The notes: generated by a model from the letters alone, not told the origin. Positions 37,674 through 48,442 are shown, counted from the first letter of the stretch. The stretch is 64,000 bases of DNA from Synechococcus sp. WH 5701 (GCF_000153045.1 NZ_CH724160.1:435142-499141), one strand, 5' to 3'. Made by a program: numbers and translations.

Positions 37674-37742
37674 GGATGGGGCGCAGTGGATGCCGCAAGT
37701 TACCCAGTGCCGGCGGCCTTGGCCTTTCCCTGAGAAGGACTG

Positions 37743-38561
37743 TTACGGGATCTCGGCCGGAGCGGGGGAACCAACAAGGCCCTGCTGCGGTGAGCTGGCG
37801 CTGGCCTCGGAGCGCACCGGCAGCCGCCCGGCCAGGTAGGCGGTGCGGCCCGCCACCGTGGCCATGGCCATGGCGCGGGCCATCGCCGCTGGATCACCGG
37901 CCATGGCGATGGCGCTGTTGATCAGCAGGGCATCGGCGCCCATCTCCATGGCCTGGGCGGCTTCGCTGGGAACACCGATGCCGGCGTCCACCACCACGGG
38001 AACGCGGGCGCTCTCGATGATCAGGGCGATGTTGGCGGCGTTGCGGATCCCCTGGCCAGAGCCGATCGGAGAGCCCAGCGGCATCACTGTGGCGCAGCCG
38101 GCCTCCTCCAGCCGCCGCGCCAGCATCGGATCGGCGTTGATGTAGGGAAGCACCACGAATCCTTCCTGCACCAGGGCTTCAGCGGCCTGGAGGGTGCCGA
38201 TCGGATCCGGCAGCAGGTGCCTGCTGTCCGGAATCACCTCCAGCTTCACGAAGTTGTTGTCCTCCTGGCCGGCCAGCCGCGCCAGCTCCCGGCCCAGCCG
38301 TGCCACCCGCATCGCCTCCTCGGCGGTGGCGCATCCGGCGGTGTTGGGCAGCATCCAGTGGCGGCTCCAGTCGATCGCCTCGATCAGACCCTCATGTCCA
38401 GCGGCCAGCGACTGCACCCGGCGCACCGCCACGGTGACGATCTCGCAGGAGCTTGCCTCCAGGCTGGCTTTCATCGCCGCCAGGCTCGGGTATTTGCCGG
38501 TGCCGGTCATCAGGCGGCTGCGGAAGGGCCGTCCCGCGATCACCAGGGTGTCGCTGTCCAT
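37743..38561 (-). CDS. thiG: Thiazole synthase
   Basis: Forms the thiazole ring of thiamine from DXP, a glycine imine and ThiS-thiocarboxylate. The 272-residue protein starts [23 protein letters not shown]. It has the EIVTVAVRR strand, FVKLEVIPD with the lysine that forms the Schiff base, and GSPIGSGQG and [31 protein letters not shown] typical of ThiG. The ATG at 38561 is chosen; the open frame extends 73 codons upstream as non-coding sequence. ThiS and ThiO are not nearby. Confidence 0.95.
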   Translation of the reverse strand: MDSDTLVIAGRPFRSRLMTGTGKYPSLAAMKASLEASSCEIVTVAVRRVQSLAAGHEGLIEAIDWSRHWMLPNTAGCATAEEAMRVARLGRELARLAGQEDNNFVKLEVIPDSRHLLPDPIGTLQAAEALVQEGFVVLPYINADPMLARRLEEAGCATVMPLGSPIGSGQGIRNAANIALIIESARVPVVVDAGIGVPSEAAQAMEMGADALLINSAIAMAGDPAAMARAMAMATVAGRTAYLAGRLPVRSEASASSPQQGLVGSPAPAEIP

Positions 38562-38686
38562 TGGGATGTCGTCGAAGCCCCAGCCATGCCGCGAAACTAC
38601 CGCGAACGATGGCCCTGGCGGCTGTTTCGGTCCGCCGGATGGCGCCGCCGCCCTTAGCCTGCTCCCACGTGCCCTGAACCTTCCCG

Positions 38687-39253
38687 ATGCCGCTGCTTCT
38701 GCCGCTGCTCCTGGCTGCCGCCGACCCCCAGCTGGCCATGAATCCCTTGCCGGTGGGAAGCGTCGTGCCTTTCGGCGCACCGCCCACCTCAGCGGTGCAG
38801 GTTTTCGAGGCCGAGCTGGGGCCGGTGGAAACCTTTGATCCGAAGGGCCGGGCCGTTGATCTGGCCCGCGACCTGCCGAGGGTGTGGTCGGGCGTCTACC
38901 GCTCCTTCAGCGGCGGCGCGCCCCTGCCTGTGCAGCTGCGCCTGGAGGAGGCCACCCCCATGGGCCAGATGGTCGACCTGCGCGGTGAGATGCAGGTGGG
39001 AGAGACCACCGTGGCGGTGCAGGGCAACCTCAACGCCAAATCCGACCAGCTCGATCTGCTGATGCTCTGCGACTGCGAAGTCGGCGGGATGGAATCGGGT
39101 GGGGAAATCAGTGGGGTGCAGGGCCTGGAGCTGGCGGGCTGGGTCGCGCCGCGTCTGACCAATCCCGGCGGTCGCTTCGACCTTCGTCCAGTGGCCCAGG
39201 TGGCAGCTCCAGCGGCACCTTCCAGTGGAGCGCCGGTACGGGGATTGTGGTGA
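38687..39253 (+). CDS. Secreted protein of unknown function
   Basis: Protein of 188 residues, no named family recognised. The first 12 residues are hydrophobic ([10 protein letters not shown]), a short signal peptide. The mature part is mostly beta-strand-like ([58 protein letters not shown]) with a CDC pair. It ends with a Pro/Ala-rich tail. Divergent from thiG by 125 bases and convergent with the TPR gene. Confidence 0.7.
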   Translation: MPLLLPLLLAAADPQLAMNPLPVGSVVPFGAPPTSAVQVFEAELGPVETFDPKGRAVDLARDLPRVWSGVYRSFSGGAPLPVQLRLEEATPMGQMVDLRGEMQVGETTVAVQGNLNAKSDQLDLLMLCDCEVGGMESGGEISGVQGLELAGWVAPRLTNPGGRFDLRPVAQVAAPAAPSSGAPVRGLW

Positions 39254-39288
39254 CCGAAAGCCAGATTCAGCGAGGTGTTTGAGATTCA

Positions 39289-39311
39289 AAGGCTGCTGAA
39301 GAGGCAGCCTT
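39289..39311 (-). terminator. Inverted repeat at the end of the TPR gene
   Basis: AAGGCTGC (39289-39296) pairs perfectly with GCAGCCTT (39304-39311) across a 7-base loop. The right arm overlaps the minus-strand stop codon. On the minus strand it is followed by TGAATC with no long T run, so a weak terminator for the rpmI-rplT-TPR transcript is plausible but not certain. Confidence 0.4.
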
Positions 39312-39933
39312 AGGACGCTTTCTTCTGACCTGAGGCGTCGTTCTTGGTTGAGGCTGAGCGCCCGGTTGTTGGGGCCATCCCCTGGGCCGGACCAGCCGTT
39401 TCAACGGTCTCGGCTGGGAAGCGACGATCGAGCAGCTTCAGGCGCTTGCTCGTGGTCTTGTTGCCGGGATCAAGGGCCAGGGCCTGGCTGTAGGCCTGGC
39501 GGGCCTCCTCGGGCAGAGACTGGCGCTCGAGGGCATAACCCAGGTTGTTCAAGGCCACGGGATAATCCGCTTTGGCCTGCAGGGCCGACTTGTAGTGACG
39601 GATGGCTGCGGCATGGTTGCCCTGGGCCGCCAGAGCAAAACCCAGGGCGTTCTGCATCAGCGCCCGTGCTTCACCCGGTTCGCCGTCTGAGCGCTTCAAA
39701 GCCAGTTTGAGCGTGTCGACGGCCTGGTCGTAGAGACGCTTGCGCAGCTGCACCGAGGCCAGCTCGTAGAGCGTGGCGGAATCCTTGGAGTCTTCCTTGA
39801 CCTTGATCTCCAGCTTCGCCAGGCGAACTTCATCAGCGCGCACACGCCAGACCTGCAGGCCGATCACCACGGCCGCCCCCCCCAGCAGAACGATCAGGCC
39901 GATCAGATAGGCCTGTGGAAGGAGAAGGTCCAT
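39310..39933 (-). CDS. Membrane-anchored TPR protein, Ycf37-like
   Basis: Protein of 207 residues: one N-terminal membrane helix (residues about 8-27), then at least three TPR repeats (LYELASVQLRKRLYDQAVDTLKLALKR; ALGFALAAQGNHAAAIRHYKSALQ; ALNNLGYALERQSLPEEARQAYSQALALDP) and a Ser/Lys-rich tail. The layout and repeat wording match Ycf37, a protein needed for photosystem I assembly or stability in Synechocystis. That link is by resemblance, as TPR repeats are common. It lies 51 bases downstream of rplT on the same strand. Confidence 0.8.
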   Translation of the reverse strand: MDLLLPQAYLIGLIVLLGGAAVVIGLQVWRVRADEVRLAKLEIKVKEDSKDSATLYELASVQLRKRLYDQAVDTLKLALKRSDGEPGEARALMQNALGFALAAQGNHAAAIRHYKSALQAKADYPVALNNLGYALERQSLPEEARQAYSQALALDPGNKTTSKRLKLLDRRFPAETVETAGPAQGMAPTTGRSASTKNDASGQKKAS

Positions 39934-39984
39934 CGGGCCTGCGGGGGTTGGCTAATGCGCGAAGTTGATTCGGGGAGCCTGAGG

Positions 39985-40332
39985 TCAGGCGCGGGCGGCG
40001 CCCACCACGTCGCTGAAGCTGCCGGGATCGGCCAGGGCGAGCTGGGCGAGCATCTTGCGGTTCAGCTGCACATCGGAGCGCTTGAGACCACCGATCAGGC
40101 GGCTGTAGCTCAGGCCGTTGAGGCGAGCGGCGGCGTTGATGCGGGCAATCCAGAGGCGACGGAAATCGCGCTTGCGCCGGCGACGGTCGCGGTAAGCATT
40201 GCAGAGGGCCTTCATCACCCGCTGGTTCGCGGTGCGGAAGAGGCTGCCGTTGCTGCCCTGGAAGCCGCGGGCGAGGCGGAGGACCTTGTTACGGCGTTTA
40301 CGGGCGACATTGCCCCTCTTGACGCGGGCCAT
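39985..40332 (-). CDS. rplT: 50S ribosomal protein L20
   Basis: Binds 23S rRNA early in large-subunit assembly. The 115-residue protein is the standard length, with the family start [23 protein letters not shown] and [20 protein letters not shown]. It is 56 bases downstream of rpmI. infC, which precedes rpmI-rplT in many bacteria, is absent here. Confidence 0.98.
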   Translation of the reverse strand: MARVKRGNVARKRRNKVLRLARGFQGSNGSLFRTANQRVMKALCNAYRDRRRRKRDFRRLWIARINAAARLNGLSYSRLIGGLKRSDVQLNRKMLAQLALADPGSFSDVVGAARA

Positions 40333-40388
40333 GGAAATCTCTCAGTTGAACGGTGGGAATCAGGAGCTGCCGGCTTTCGCCTGGCTTC

Positions 40389-40589
40389 TCAGCCTGCGTA
40401 GGGGAGCATGCGGCTCACGTTGTCGGCATCGCGCTCATCGACGACCGCCATGGTGCCGAGGTAACGCTTGCGCTTGGGGCTCTTGTGATCGAGCAGGTGG
40501 TTGTGGAAGGCGCGCCGACGCATGAATTTGCCAGTGCCGGTCACCTTGAACCGCTTGGCAGCTGCTCGGCGGGTCTTGAGCTTCGGCAT
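40389..40589 (-). CDS. rpmI: 50S ribosomal protein L35
   Basis: Large-subunit protein of 66 residues starting [20 protein letters not shown], the family signature, with the basic KSPKRKRYL segment. The ATG at 40589 fits exactly; the open frame upstream adds only non-coding residues. It heads rpmI-rplT-TPR on the minus strand, divergent from the SpoIID gene by 93 bases. Confidence 0.97.
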   Translation of the reverse strand: MPKLKTRRAAAKRFKVTGTGKFMRRRAFHNHLLDHKSPKRKRYLGTMAVVDERDADNVSRMLPYAG

Positions 40590-40614
40590 GTCTGGCGCCC
40601 GTTCACAAACAACC

Positions 40615-40644
40615 AAAGTACGACGTGGATGCCCCTTCCGCCAA
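40615..40644 (-). promoter_or_regulatory. Candidate promoter of rpmI-rplT
   Basis: On the minus strand TTGGCG (40644-40639) and TACTTT (40620-40615) are separated by 18 bases and lie 26 bases upstream of the rpmI start. Fair matches to the sigma-70 hexamers in the only non-coding gap available to the operon. Confidence 0.4.
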
Positions 40645-40682
40645 CTCCCCCAGGATCATCCCCTCGGCCGTACGGTTTTTCG

Positions 40683-42242
40683 ATGAGATTCCCCGCTCCG
40701 CCCTCACCACTCTTCCTGTCCCGTCTGGCGCCCCTCGCCATGGGCCTCGGCAGCTCCCTGCTGCTGGCCCCGGGCTGCCGTGCCATGCCCGCGGCGGCGT
40801 TGCACTGGCCCACCTCCCCTCGCCCCGCCATCGAGCGCAGCCAGCCGGTGCTCTGGGTCGCCCTGGGTGCCCGGCTGGGGCCGGCCCCTGGGATGGCTGC
40901 CGCCAAGGCGGCGCCACTTCTGTTGAAGGCCGCCGCCGGCAGCCTCGAGCTGGAGGACGCCAGTGGCCGCAAGCTCCAGGGCCCCAGGCTGAGCCTGCGC
41001 TGGCGGCAGCGGCCCCTGCCGGAGCCCCTGCTGCTCGAGCGCACCGTGCTGGGCCCCTTCCCCAGTTTTGAAACGGCTGATCAGGCAGCCTCGGCCTGGC
41101 GCCTGCTTGGTGTGGAGCCCGTGATCGCCCATCCGGCGGAGTGGGAAGTGTGGGCCCCCCCCCGCACGGCTCCGCCCGAGGGATTCAAGGCCAGGGCCTG
41201 GACGCGGGAGGAGACAACCCGCCTGGAGCTGGAGGCCACGGCAGCCGACGGCAGCGTGGTGGCGTTGCAGGGTCCCCTGCGCCTGAAGGTCCCGCAGGGC
41301 TTGCGCTGGGGCAAAGGAGTGTTCCAGGGACCCTTCCGCTTGCAGGCCAACGCCTACGGCGGCTGGAGCCTGATCGAGCAGGTCCCCCTGGAGCGCTATC
41401 TGCTGGGGGTCGTTCCCCATGAGATCGGCGCTGGCTCCCCAGCGGCGGCCCTCGCCGCCCAGGCCGTTCTCGCCCGCACCTGGGCCCTGCGCAACAGCCA
41501 TCGCTACGACGTCGACGGCTACCACCTCTGCTCCGACACCCAGTGCCAGGTGTATGCCGACCCGCGCCAGGCCGGCGCCGCCGTGCGCCGTGCCGTTGAG
41601 GCCACCCGCGGGCAGGTGCTGAGCTGGCAGGGGCAACCCATCCACGCCGTCTACCACGCCAGCAACGGCGGCATCTCGGCCGGATTCGAGGAGGTCTGGA
41701 GCGGCCCGCCCCTGCCTTACCTCCAGGCCCGCCCCGATGGGCCGCCGGCCTTTGCCCAGCGCTTCGGGGTGCCCCTGCCCGCCGCCTCCTTGGCGGAGCT
41801 GCTGCGCCAGGGAGGCACCGCCTATGGAGCGGGCCATCCCCTGTTTCGCTGGACCCGGCAGCTGGATGTCACCCGCATCCGCCAGTCTCTGGAGAAAGGA
41901 CCTGGCGGGGTTGGAGAGCCGAGGGAGATCAAGGTGCTGGAGCGCGGCCCCAGCGGCCGGGTGCTGGCCCTCTCGGTGGTGGGCAGCAGCGGCCAGCGGG
42001 TGCTGCGCCGCGACGCCATCCGCCGCACGTTCCGGCAACTGCCGAGCACCCTCTTCGTGCTCAAGCCCGAGGGGTCCGGCCGCTGGAGCTTCATGGGTGG
42101 TGGCTTCGGCCATGGCGCCGGCCTCTCCCAGCAGGGGGCCATCGATCTGGGCGGTCGCGGCTGGAGTCAGAACCGGATCCTGGCGCACTACTACCCGGGC
42201 ACCGAGCTGGTAACCATCGAAGCCCTCAGTGGGGGCCTTTAG
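40683..42242 (+). CDS. SpoIID/LytB-domain protein
   Basis: Predicted exported cell-wall enzyme of 519 residues. It has a hydrophobic signal segment (about residues 9-35) and a SpoIID domain with PLERYLLGVVPHEIG, AALAAQAVLARTWAL, CSDTQCQVYAD, YHASNGGISAGFEEVW, and the late GGGFGHGAGLSQQGAIDLGGRGWSQNRILAHYYPGTEL. SpoIID is a lytic transglycosylase in spore formers. In cyanobacteria the SpoIID/LytB protein probably trims peptidoglycan, which is inference. The ATG at 40683 is the start giving a signal peptide. It is followed by the glucosyltransferase gene after 55 bases. Confidence 0.9.
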   Translation: MRFPAPPSPLFLSRLAPLAMGLGSSLLLAPGCRAMPAAALHWPTSPRPAIERSQPVLWVALGARLGPAPGMAAAKAAPLLLKAAAGSLELEDASGRKLQGPRLSLRWRQRPLPEPLLLERTVLGPFPSFETADQAASAWRLLGVEPVIAHPAEWEVWAPPRTAPPEGFKARAWTREETTRLELEATAADGSVVALQGPLRLKVPQGLRWGKGVFQGPFRLQANAYGGWSLIEQVPLERYLLGVVPHEIGAGSPAAALAAQAVLARTWALRNSHRYDVDGYHLCSDTQCQVYADPRQAGAAVRRAVEATRGQVLSWQGQPIHAVYHASNGGISAGFEEVWSGPPLPYLQARPDGPPAFAQRFGVPLPAASLAELLRQGGTAYGAGHPLFRWTRQLDVTRIRQSLEKGPGGVGEPREIKVLERGPSGRVLALSVVGSSGQRVLRRDAIRRTFRQLPSTLFVLKPEGSGRWSFMGGGFGHGAGLSQQGAIDLGGRGWSQNRILAHYYPGTELVTIEALSGGL

Positions 42243-42297
42243 AGTTCGCCCTGACGCGGACCAGCCACGCCGGCACGGTTGCCATGACGGAGTTGCC

Positions 42298-43689
42298 ATG
42301 ACAGCCACCGGTTCCAGCCCCAGGGGGCGTCGCGGCAAAGCTGCCCTGTTTGTTGTGCTCTGCGGCTGGGCCGGGGTGGCGCCCCACTGGCTGGAGCCGC
42401 CCCGCAGCCTTCTGCCAGCCGCCAGCCTCACCCTTCTGCTGGGCGCCTATGTGGTGCGCACCGTGCTGGGACAGCTCTGGCGTCGCAACCCGCCGCAGAG
42501 CTCAGCCGACGGCCCCTGGCCGGGACCCTGGCCATCCGTGGATGTGGTGGTGGCGGCCCGCGACGAGCAGGCCGTGGTCGGCCGTCTGGTGGAGCGGATC
42601 AGCCGCCTGCGTTACCGCCATGGGGTTCTGCGCCTCTGGGTGGTGGACGACGGCAGCGAGGACCGCACGCCTGAGCTGCTGAAGGCCCTCGAGGCCAGCA
42701 CGCCGATGCTGCGGGTGCTGCGGCGCCCCCGCCATGCCGGCGGCGGTAAGTCGGGGGCCCTCAATGCGGTGCTGGAGCAGCTCGAAGGCCGCTGGATGCT
42801 GGTGCTCGACGCCGATGCCGGCCTGCAGGAGGATCTGCTCGAGCGGTTGATCCCCCAGGCTGAGCAGGGCAGCTGGTCGGCGATGCAACTGCGCAAGGCA
42901 GTGGTGAATGCAGGCTGCAACCTGCTGACCCGCGCCCAGGCGATGGAAATGGCCCTCGATGCTGTGGTGCAGGAGGGCCGGCTGGCCGGCGGCGGTGTGG
43001 CGGAATTGCGGGGCAACGGCCAGTTGCTGCGCCGGGAAGTGATCCTCCGGGTTGGCGGCTTCAATGAGGACACCGTCACCGACGACCTTGACCTCAGTTT
43101 TCGCTTGTTGCTGGCCGGTGAGCCGGTGGGCGTGCTCTGGGATCCCCCCGTGGAGGAGGAGGCGGTGCTCACCATTCCGGCCCTCTGGCGCCAGCGTCAG
43201 CGCTGGGCGGAAGGTGGCCTGCAGCGCTTCTTCGACTATTGGCCGGGGCTGATCTCGGAACGCCTGAACCCCGCCCAGAAGCTCGACCTCACCAGCTTCT
43301 TTCTGCTGCAGTACGTGCTGCCGATGGTTTCGGTCGTCGACCTGCTCGCCGCTTTGGTCAGCCGCACCGCCCCCACGGTCTGGCCCCTGTCGATCGTGGC
43401 CCTCGGCCTCTCTGGCGCAGCGTTCGTGGCCGGCTGCCGCCGCCCCAGCGAAGGTCCTCCCCTGCCGGCGATGAACCCCCTGGCGGCCGCGCTGGGGATC
43501 ACCTATCTCATGCACTGGTTCGTGGTCATCCCCTGGGTCACCCTGCGCATGGCCCTGCTGCCCAAGCGCCTGGTCTGGGCCAAGACCCAGCACCTGGGGG
43601 GCGACAGCGGGATCGAGGCCAGCGCCGATGACCTCCCCATCGATCCCCTGGCTGATCCGCTCTCGGATCCTTCCACCCAGGCCTCCTGA
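42298..43689 (+). CDS. Processive-type GT2 glycosyltransferase, probable monoglucosyldiacylglycerol synthase
   Basis: Membrane glycosyltransferase of 463 residues. There are N-terminal hydrophobic helices (about 15-60), a GT2 domain with VVDDGSED (115-122), GGGKSGALNAVL, DADA (171-174), TDDLDL (261-266) and QRQRWAEGG (299-307), then three or so C-terminal helices. The runs MQLRKAVVNAGCNLLTRAQAMEMALDA, AELRGNGQ and GGFNEDTVTDDLDL closely resemble cyanobacterial MgdA (Sll1377), which makes glucosyldiacylglycerol, the precursor of galactolipids. That assignment is from memory of the family. Cellulose-synthase-like enzymes share the basic motifs. The ATG at 42298 is in frame; the one at 42284 is not. 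Confidence 0.78.
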   Translation: MTATGSSPRGRRGKAALFVVLCGWAGVAPHWLEPPRSLLPAASLTLLLGAYVVRTVLGQLWRRNPPQSSADGPWPGPWPSVDVVVAARDEQAVVGRLVERISRLRYRHGVLRLWVVDDGSEDRTPELLKALEASTPMLRVLRRPRHAGGGKSGALNAVLEQLEGRWMLVLDADAGLQEDLLERLIPQAEQGSWSAMQLRKAVVNAGCNLLTRAQAMEMALDAVVQEGRLAGGGVAELRGNGQLLRREVILRVGGFNEDTVTDDLDLSFRLLLAGEPVGVLWDPPVEEEAVLTIPALWRQRQRWAEGGLQRFFDYWPGLISERLNPAQKLDLTSFFLLQYVLPMVSVVDLLAALVSRTAPTVWPLSIVALGLSGAAFVAGCRRPSEGPPLPAMNPLAAALGITYLMHWFVVIPWVTLRMALLPKRLVWAKTQHLGGDSGIEASADDLPIDPLADPLSDPSTQAS

Positions 43690-43700
43690 GCGGGTCCGCT

Positions 43701-45524
43701 TCACTCCTCCAGGCTCACCACTTCGCCGTTGAAGAAGTCGGCCAGGCGGCGGGCCTGGTCATCGAGCGGTTGGCGCTCAGGCCGATCAGGGGTTGGGTTC
43801 GGCGCTGCCTTCACAGGAGCAGGAGATGGCGTCTGGGCAGCGGCCATCGCCTGGGGGGGCGCTGCCTGGGAAGTCGTCGCCTTGGAGACCACCGCTGCTG
43901 CAGACGCTGAAGGGGCGTGATCCAGGGGTGGTGCCGTGGGCGGCCCCACTGGTGGTGTTCCAGTGGGCTTGGCCACCATCGGTGGAGTGACCACCACCGG
44001 GCTGCTGGGCTGGTCGGAGGCCTCCAGCAGCACCTGGCGGGGGCTGCCCAGGGCCTGGCGCAGCGCCGACTCCAGCAGGGGCAGGCGGCTCTGCACCATG
44101 GCGATCCACTTGCTGCTGACCCGCACCACCGCCCGCTGGCCATCGAGGCGCAGCAGGGAGGCCTGCTGGGAGAGCAGCATGCGGGTGGAGGGCAGCTCCA
44201 GGCTGGAGAGAATCTGCTGCCAGAGCTCCCCGAGATCCTGGTGGTCCGGGCCGGCCGCAGGGGCGTTGGAGGGAGCTGGGCTGGCTGGGGCGACGACTGG
44301 AGCCGCAGGAGGAGCTGCTGCTGCTGCCTGGGGGGCTGTTGGCGTTGCCTCGGGCACCTGGGGCTGGGGCTGAGCCGTCGGGGCTTGGGGCCGTACCATC
44401 GCCGGGACGGCGGCGGCAGCCGCCGGCTCCGCCAGCAAACCCAGCAGCAGCACCTCGAGCCAGAGCCTGGGTTGGGCGCTCTGGCGCAGCTGCTGTTCGC
44501 TGCCCTTGAGCAGCGCCTGCCAGCTGAGCAGCCGTGCCTTGCCGATGCGGCGGGCCTGCTCGGGCAACAGCGGTTGCAGCTGGGTGCTGACCGCAGTGAG
44601 CTCCAGCCGGTCCGGGGCCACCCCGGCCAGCACCAGATCCCGCAGCAGGCTGGCCAGACCCTGCAGCACGGCCCCGGGCTCCCGCCCCCGTTCGAGCAGG
44701 CGCCGGCAGGTCTCGAGAATGCCCACGGGATCGCCCTCTCCCATGGCGGCCACGAGCTCCAGCAGCTCCTGCTCCGGCACGGCGCCGAGCAGGTCCCAGA
44801 CCGCCGTGGCCTCGATCGGTGCGCTCAGCAGACTGAGCTGGTCGAGCAGGCTCTCGGCATCGCGGAGGCCCCCCTGGGCCCGCAGCGCCACCACGTGCAG
44901 AGCTTCGGGGGTGATGCCGATCTCCTCTTCGCTGGCGATGAAGCGCAGATGGCCCTCCAGGGCCTCCAGGGGAATACGGCGGAAATCAAAGCGCTGGCAG
45001 CGGGAGAGGATCGTCGGCAGCACCCGCTGGGGATCGGTGGTGGCCAGCACGAACACCACCCGTGGCGGGGGCTCCTCCAGGGTCTTGAGCAGGGCGTTGA
45101 AGGCGGCGGTCGAGAGCATGTGGCACTCATCGATCACATAGACCTTCCAGCGGGCCTGCACCGGCGCGAAGCGGGAGCGTTCGATCAGCTCGCGGATGTT
45201 GTCGACGCCGGTGTTGGAGGCGGCATCGATCTCGATCACATCGAGGGCGTTGCCAGCGGTGATCGAGCGGCAGAGCTCACAGCTGCCGCAGGGGTCGGGG
45301 GTGGGTCCTGCTGCCGTGAGGCAATTGAGCGACCGCGCCAGGATCCGTGCGCTGGAGGTCTTGCCCGTGCCCCGGGGCCCGCTGAACAGGTAGGCCGGCG
45401 CGATCCGGTTCTGGCGCAGGGCACTGGTGAGGGTGGAGGCGACCGCCTCCTGCCCCACCAGCTGGTCGAAGCGCTGCGGCCTGTACTTCTGGGGCAGGGG
45501 CAGGTAGGCACGGGCCTGGGTCAT
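43701..45524 (-). CDS. dnaX: DNA polymerase III subunit gamma/tau
   Basis: Clamp-loader ATPase of 607 residues. Motifs: LPQKYRPQRFDQLVGQE at the start, Walker A GPRGTGKTSSARIL, a zinc-binding cysteine set (CLTAAG...CGSCELC), the DEAD-like VYVIDECHMLS and the SRC sensor TILSRCQRFDF. Residues about 380-450 are a Pro/Ala/Gln-rich linker, and the C-terminal part is helical and long enough for tau. I see no intein, although the Synechocystis DnaX has a split one. The ATG at 45524 is preferred over the upstream open frame. Last gene of the run tig-clpP-clpX-LRAT-dnaX. Confidence 0.95.
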   Translation of the reverse strand: MTQARAYLPLPQKYRPQRFDQLVGQEAVASTLTSALRQNRIAPAYLFSGPRGTGKTSSARILARSLNCLTAAGPTPDPCGSCELCRSITAGNALDVIEIDAASNTGVDNIRELIERSRFAPVQARWKVYVIDECHMLSTAAFNALLKTLEEPPPRVVFVLATTDPQRVLPTILSRCQRFDFRRIPLEALEGHLRFIASEEEIGITPEALHVVALRAQGGLRDAESLLDQLSLLSAPIEATAVWDLLGAVPEQELLELVAAMGEGDPVGILETCRRLLERGREPGAVLQGLASLLRDLVLAGVAPDRLELTAVSTQLQPLLPEQARRIGKARLLSWQALLKGSEQQLRQSAQPRLWLEVLLLGLLAEPAAAAAVPAMVRPQAPTAQPQPQVPEATPTAPQAAAAAPPAAPVVAPASPAPSNAPAAGPDHQDLGELWQQILSSLELPSTRMLLSQQASLLRLDGQRAVVRVSSKWIAMVQSRLPLLESALRQALGSPRQVLLEASDQPSSPVVVTPPMVAKPTGTPPVGPPTAPPLDHAPSASAAAVVSKATTSQAAPPQAMAAAQTPSPAPVKAAPNPTPDRPERQPLDDQARRLADFFNGEVVSLEE

Positions 45525-45558
45525 GGAGGCTGCTCCCCGGACGGCCTGGCCCATGAGG

Positions 45559-46239
45559 CTACTCAGAGGGTTTCGCGGCCAGCAGGCGCTCCAGGCGGTC
45601 TTCCATCTCCTCCACCTCCTCAAGCTGGTCGGCCAGGTTCTGGGCCGCCAGGCGCAGCTTGGCGAACGGCTCCGACGCGCTGTCTCGGCCTTCCCCCCAG
45701 CGGGCCTCCGCCCGGGCCAGCTCCGCCTCCAGCTTCTGCTGCAGCTTCAGGCGCAGACCATCGAGCTGCTCCAGGCTCTGCAGTGCCAGGGTCCGGCCCT
45801 TCTCCAGCTGCTCCCCATCCAGGTTGAGGCCCTGCCTGAGCAGCAGGCGCACGGCGGTGATCAGGGCTGCCGGCACCAGCTGGCCGAGCATCAGAGCTCC
45901 GAGGCTGCCGGTGTGCAGCCAGCCCTCCACCTGGGCGCTGCGGTGACGACCGGTCTTGCACCAGATGGCGAAATGCTCGCAGTTGTTGAAGATCAGGTTG
46001 TAGCGCTGCTCACCCAGCCGGCCCATGGCACGGCGCAGGGTCATGCCCGCCGCAGAGATCTCGTCGGGGTCATAGGCCACCACTGCCACGGGTTCACCGC
46101 GGCTGAAGTCCTCGAGGGGTGAGCGCAGGATCGCCCGGCCCTCCAGGTAATGAGCCACGCTGCCATCCCCCAGGTCGATGCCGTGGTGGTTGAACAGCCC
46201 ATGCTGCCGGGGCACCTGGAGATGGTCGGCGGCTGCCAT
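45559..46239 (-). CDS. LRAT-domain (NlpC/P60-superfamily) protein
   Basis: Protein of 226 residues with the LRAT signature: FNHHGIDLGDGSVAHYLEG (histidines 19 and 30) and FNNCEHFAIWCKTG with the catalytic-type Cys87. A hydrophobic stretch follows (about 112-130, LGALMLGQLVPAALITAVRLLL), probably a membrane anchor or hairpin. Then comes a long charged coiled coil (about 140-222, ending QLEEVEEMEDRLERLLA). Relatives use the Cys-His pair for acyl transfer or thioester chemistry; the substrate here is unknown. It lies between clpX (83 bases upstream) and dnaX (34 bases downstream) on their strand. Confidence 0.82.
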   Translation of the reverse strand: MAAADHLQVPRQHGLFNHHGIDLGDGSVAHYLEGRAILRSPLEDFSRGEPVAVVAYDPDEISAAGMTLRRAMGRLGEQRYNLIFNNCEHFAIWCKTGRHRSAQVEGWLHTGSLGALMLGQLVPAALITAVRLLLRQGLNLDGEQLEKGRTLALQSLEQLDGLRLKLQQKLEAELARAEARWGEGRDSASEPFAKLRLAAQNLADQLEEVEEMEDRLERLLAAKPSE

Positions 46240-46322
46240 GGGCCGTGATCGCGGGGCAGGACCGCTTTACCCTGCCGCCGGGATTGCGCACGGAGCAAGG
46301 AGGGTCAGGGGTGGATTGCCGT

Positions 46323-47663
<1,341 letters not shown>

Positions 47664-47752
47664 CGGGCTGGGGCGTCCTGGTCAGGGGGTGGGGCATGGG
47701 CCGGCCTTCCAGGATGGGCCGGAACCTGAGGTCCGTCAGCAGACCTTAAGGA

Positions 47753-48394
47753 TCAAACCGTGGTGGTGTCATCCACGACACGATCGATCAATCCGTAGCT
47801 GACGGCTTCGGGCGGAGACAAAAAGTAGTCCCGGTCGGTGTCCTCCGCAATCTTTGCGAGGGGCTGGCCGGTGTGCTCCGCCATCAGACCGTTGAGGGTG
47901 TCCTTGAGGAAAAGGATCTCCTTGGCCTGAATCTCGATGTCGACAGCCTGCCCCTGGGCGCCTCCGAGGGGCTGGTGGATCATGATCCGCGCGCTGGGCA
48001 GGGCCATGCGCTTGCCCTTGGTGCCACCCGAAAGCAGGAACGCCCCCATGCTGGCCGCCAGGCCATAACAGATCGTCACCACGTCGGGAGCCACCTGCTG
48101 CATGGTGTCGTAGATGGCCAGCCCGGCCGTGACGGAGCCGCCAGGTGAGTTGACGTAGATCTGGATGTCCTTCTCGGGATCTTCCGCTTCCAGGAACAGG
48201 AGCTGGGCCACCAGGGAGTCGGCCACCTGATCGTCGATGCCTGTGCCCAGAAAGATGATCCGCTCCCGCAGGAGGCGGGAATAGATGTCGAACGCCCGCT
48301 CGCCGCGCCCCGACTGCTCCACCACGGTGGGCAGCACGCCTGGCGAGGCCTGCCAGCTGTTGTGGATCGGATGGGAGCGAAGGGCTTCGATCAC
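47753..48394 (-). CDS. clpP: ATP-dependent Clp protease proteolytic subunit
   Basis: Serine protease subunit of 213 residues. The catalytic serine is in GLAASMGAF, the histidine in MIHQPLGG, and the aspartate follows in the usual region. The early [26 protein letters not shown] matches cyanobacterial ClpP2. The frame is open to an ATG at 48430, but family members begin M/VIEAL..PIHNSWQ, so the GTG at 48394 is the likely start. Cyanobacteria have several ClpP paralogs; the one beside clpX and tig is usually ClpP2. Confidence 0.95.
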   Translation of the reverse strand: MIEALRSHPIHNSWQASPGVLPTVVEQSGRGERAFDIYSRLLRERIIFLGTGIDDQVADSLVAQLLFLEAEDPEKDIQIYVNSPGGSVTAGLAIYDTMQQVAPDVVTICYGLAASMGAFLLSGGTKGKRMALPSARIMIHQPLGGAQGQAVDIEIQAKEILFLKDTLNGLMAEHTGQPLAKIAEDTDRDYFLSPPEAVSYGLIDRVVDDTTTV

Positions 48395-48442
48395 GCGGCC
48401 GGGGCAGGGGGAAACGGTGCAGGCATTCAATCTATGGCGGTC

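Noticed and set aside
43701-45524. Intein in dnaX
   Set aside because: Synechocystis dnaX carries a split intein, but here the clamp-loader motifs run without interruption and the protein has a normal length.
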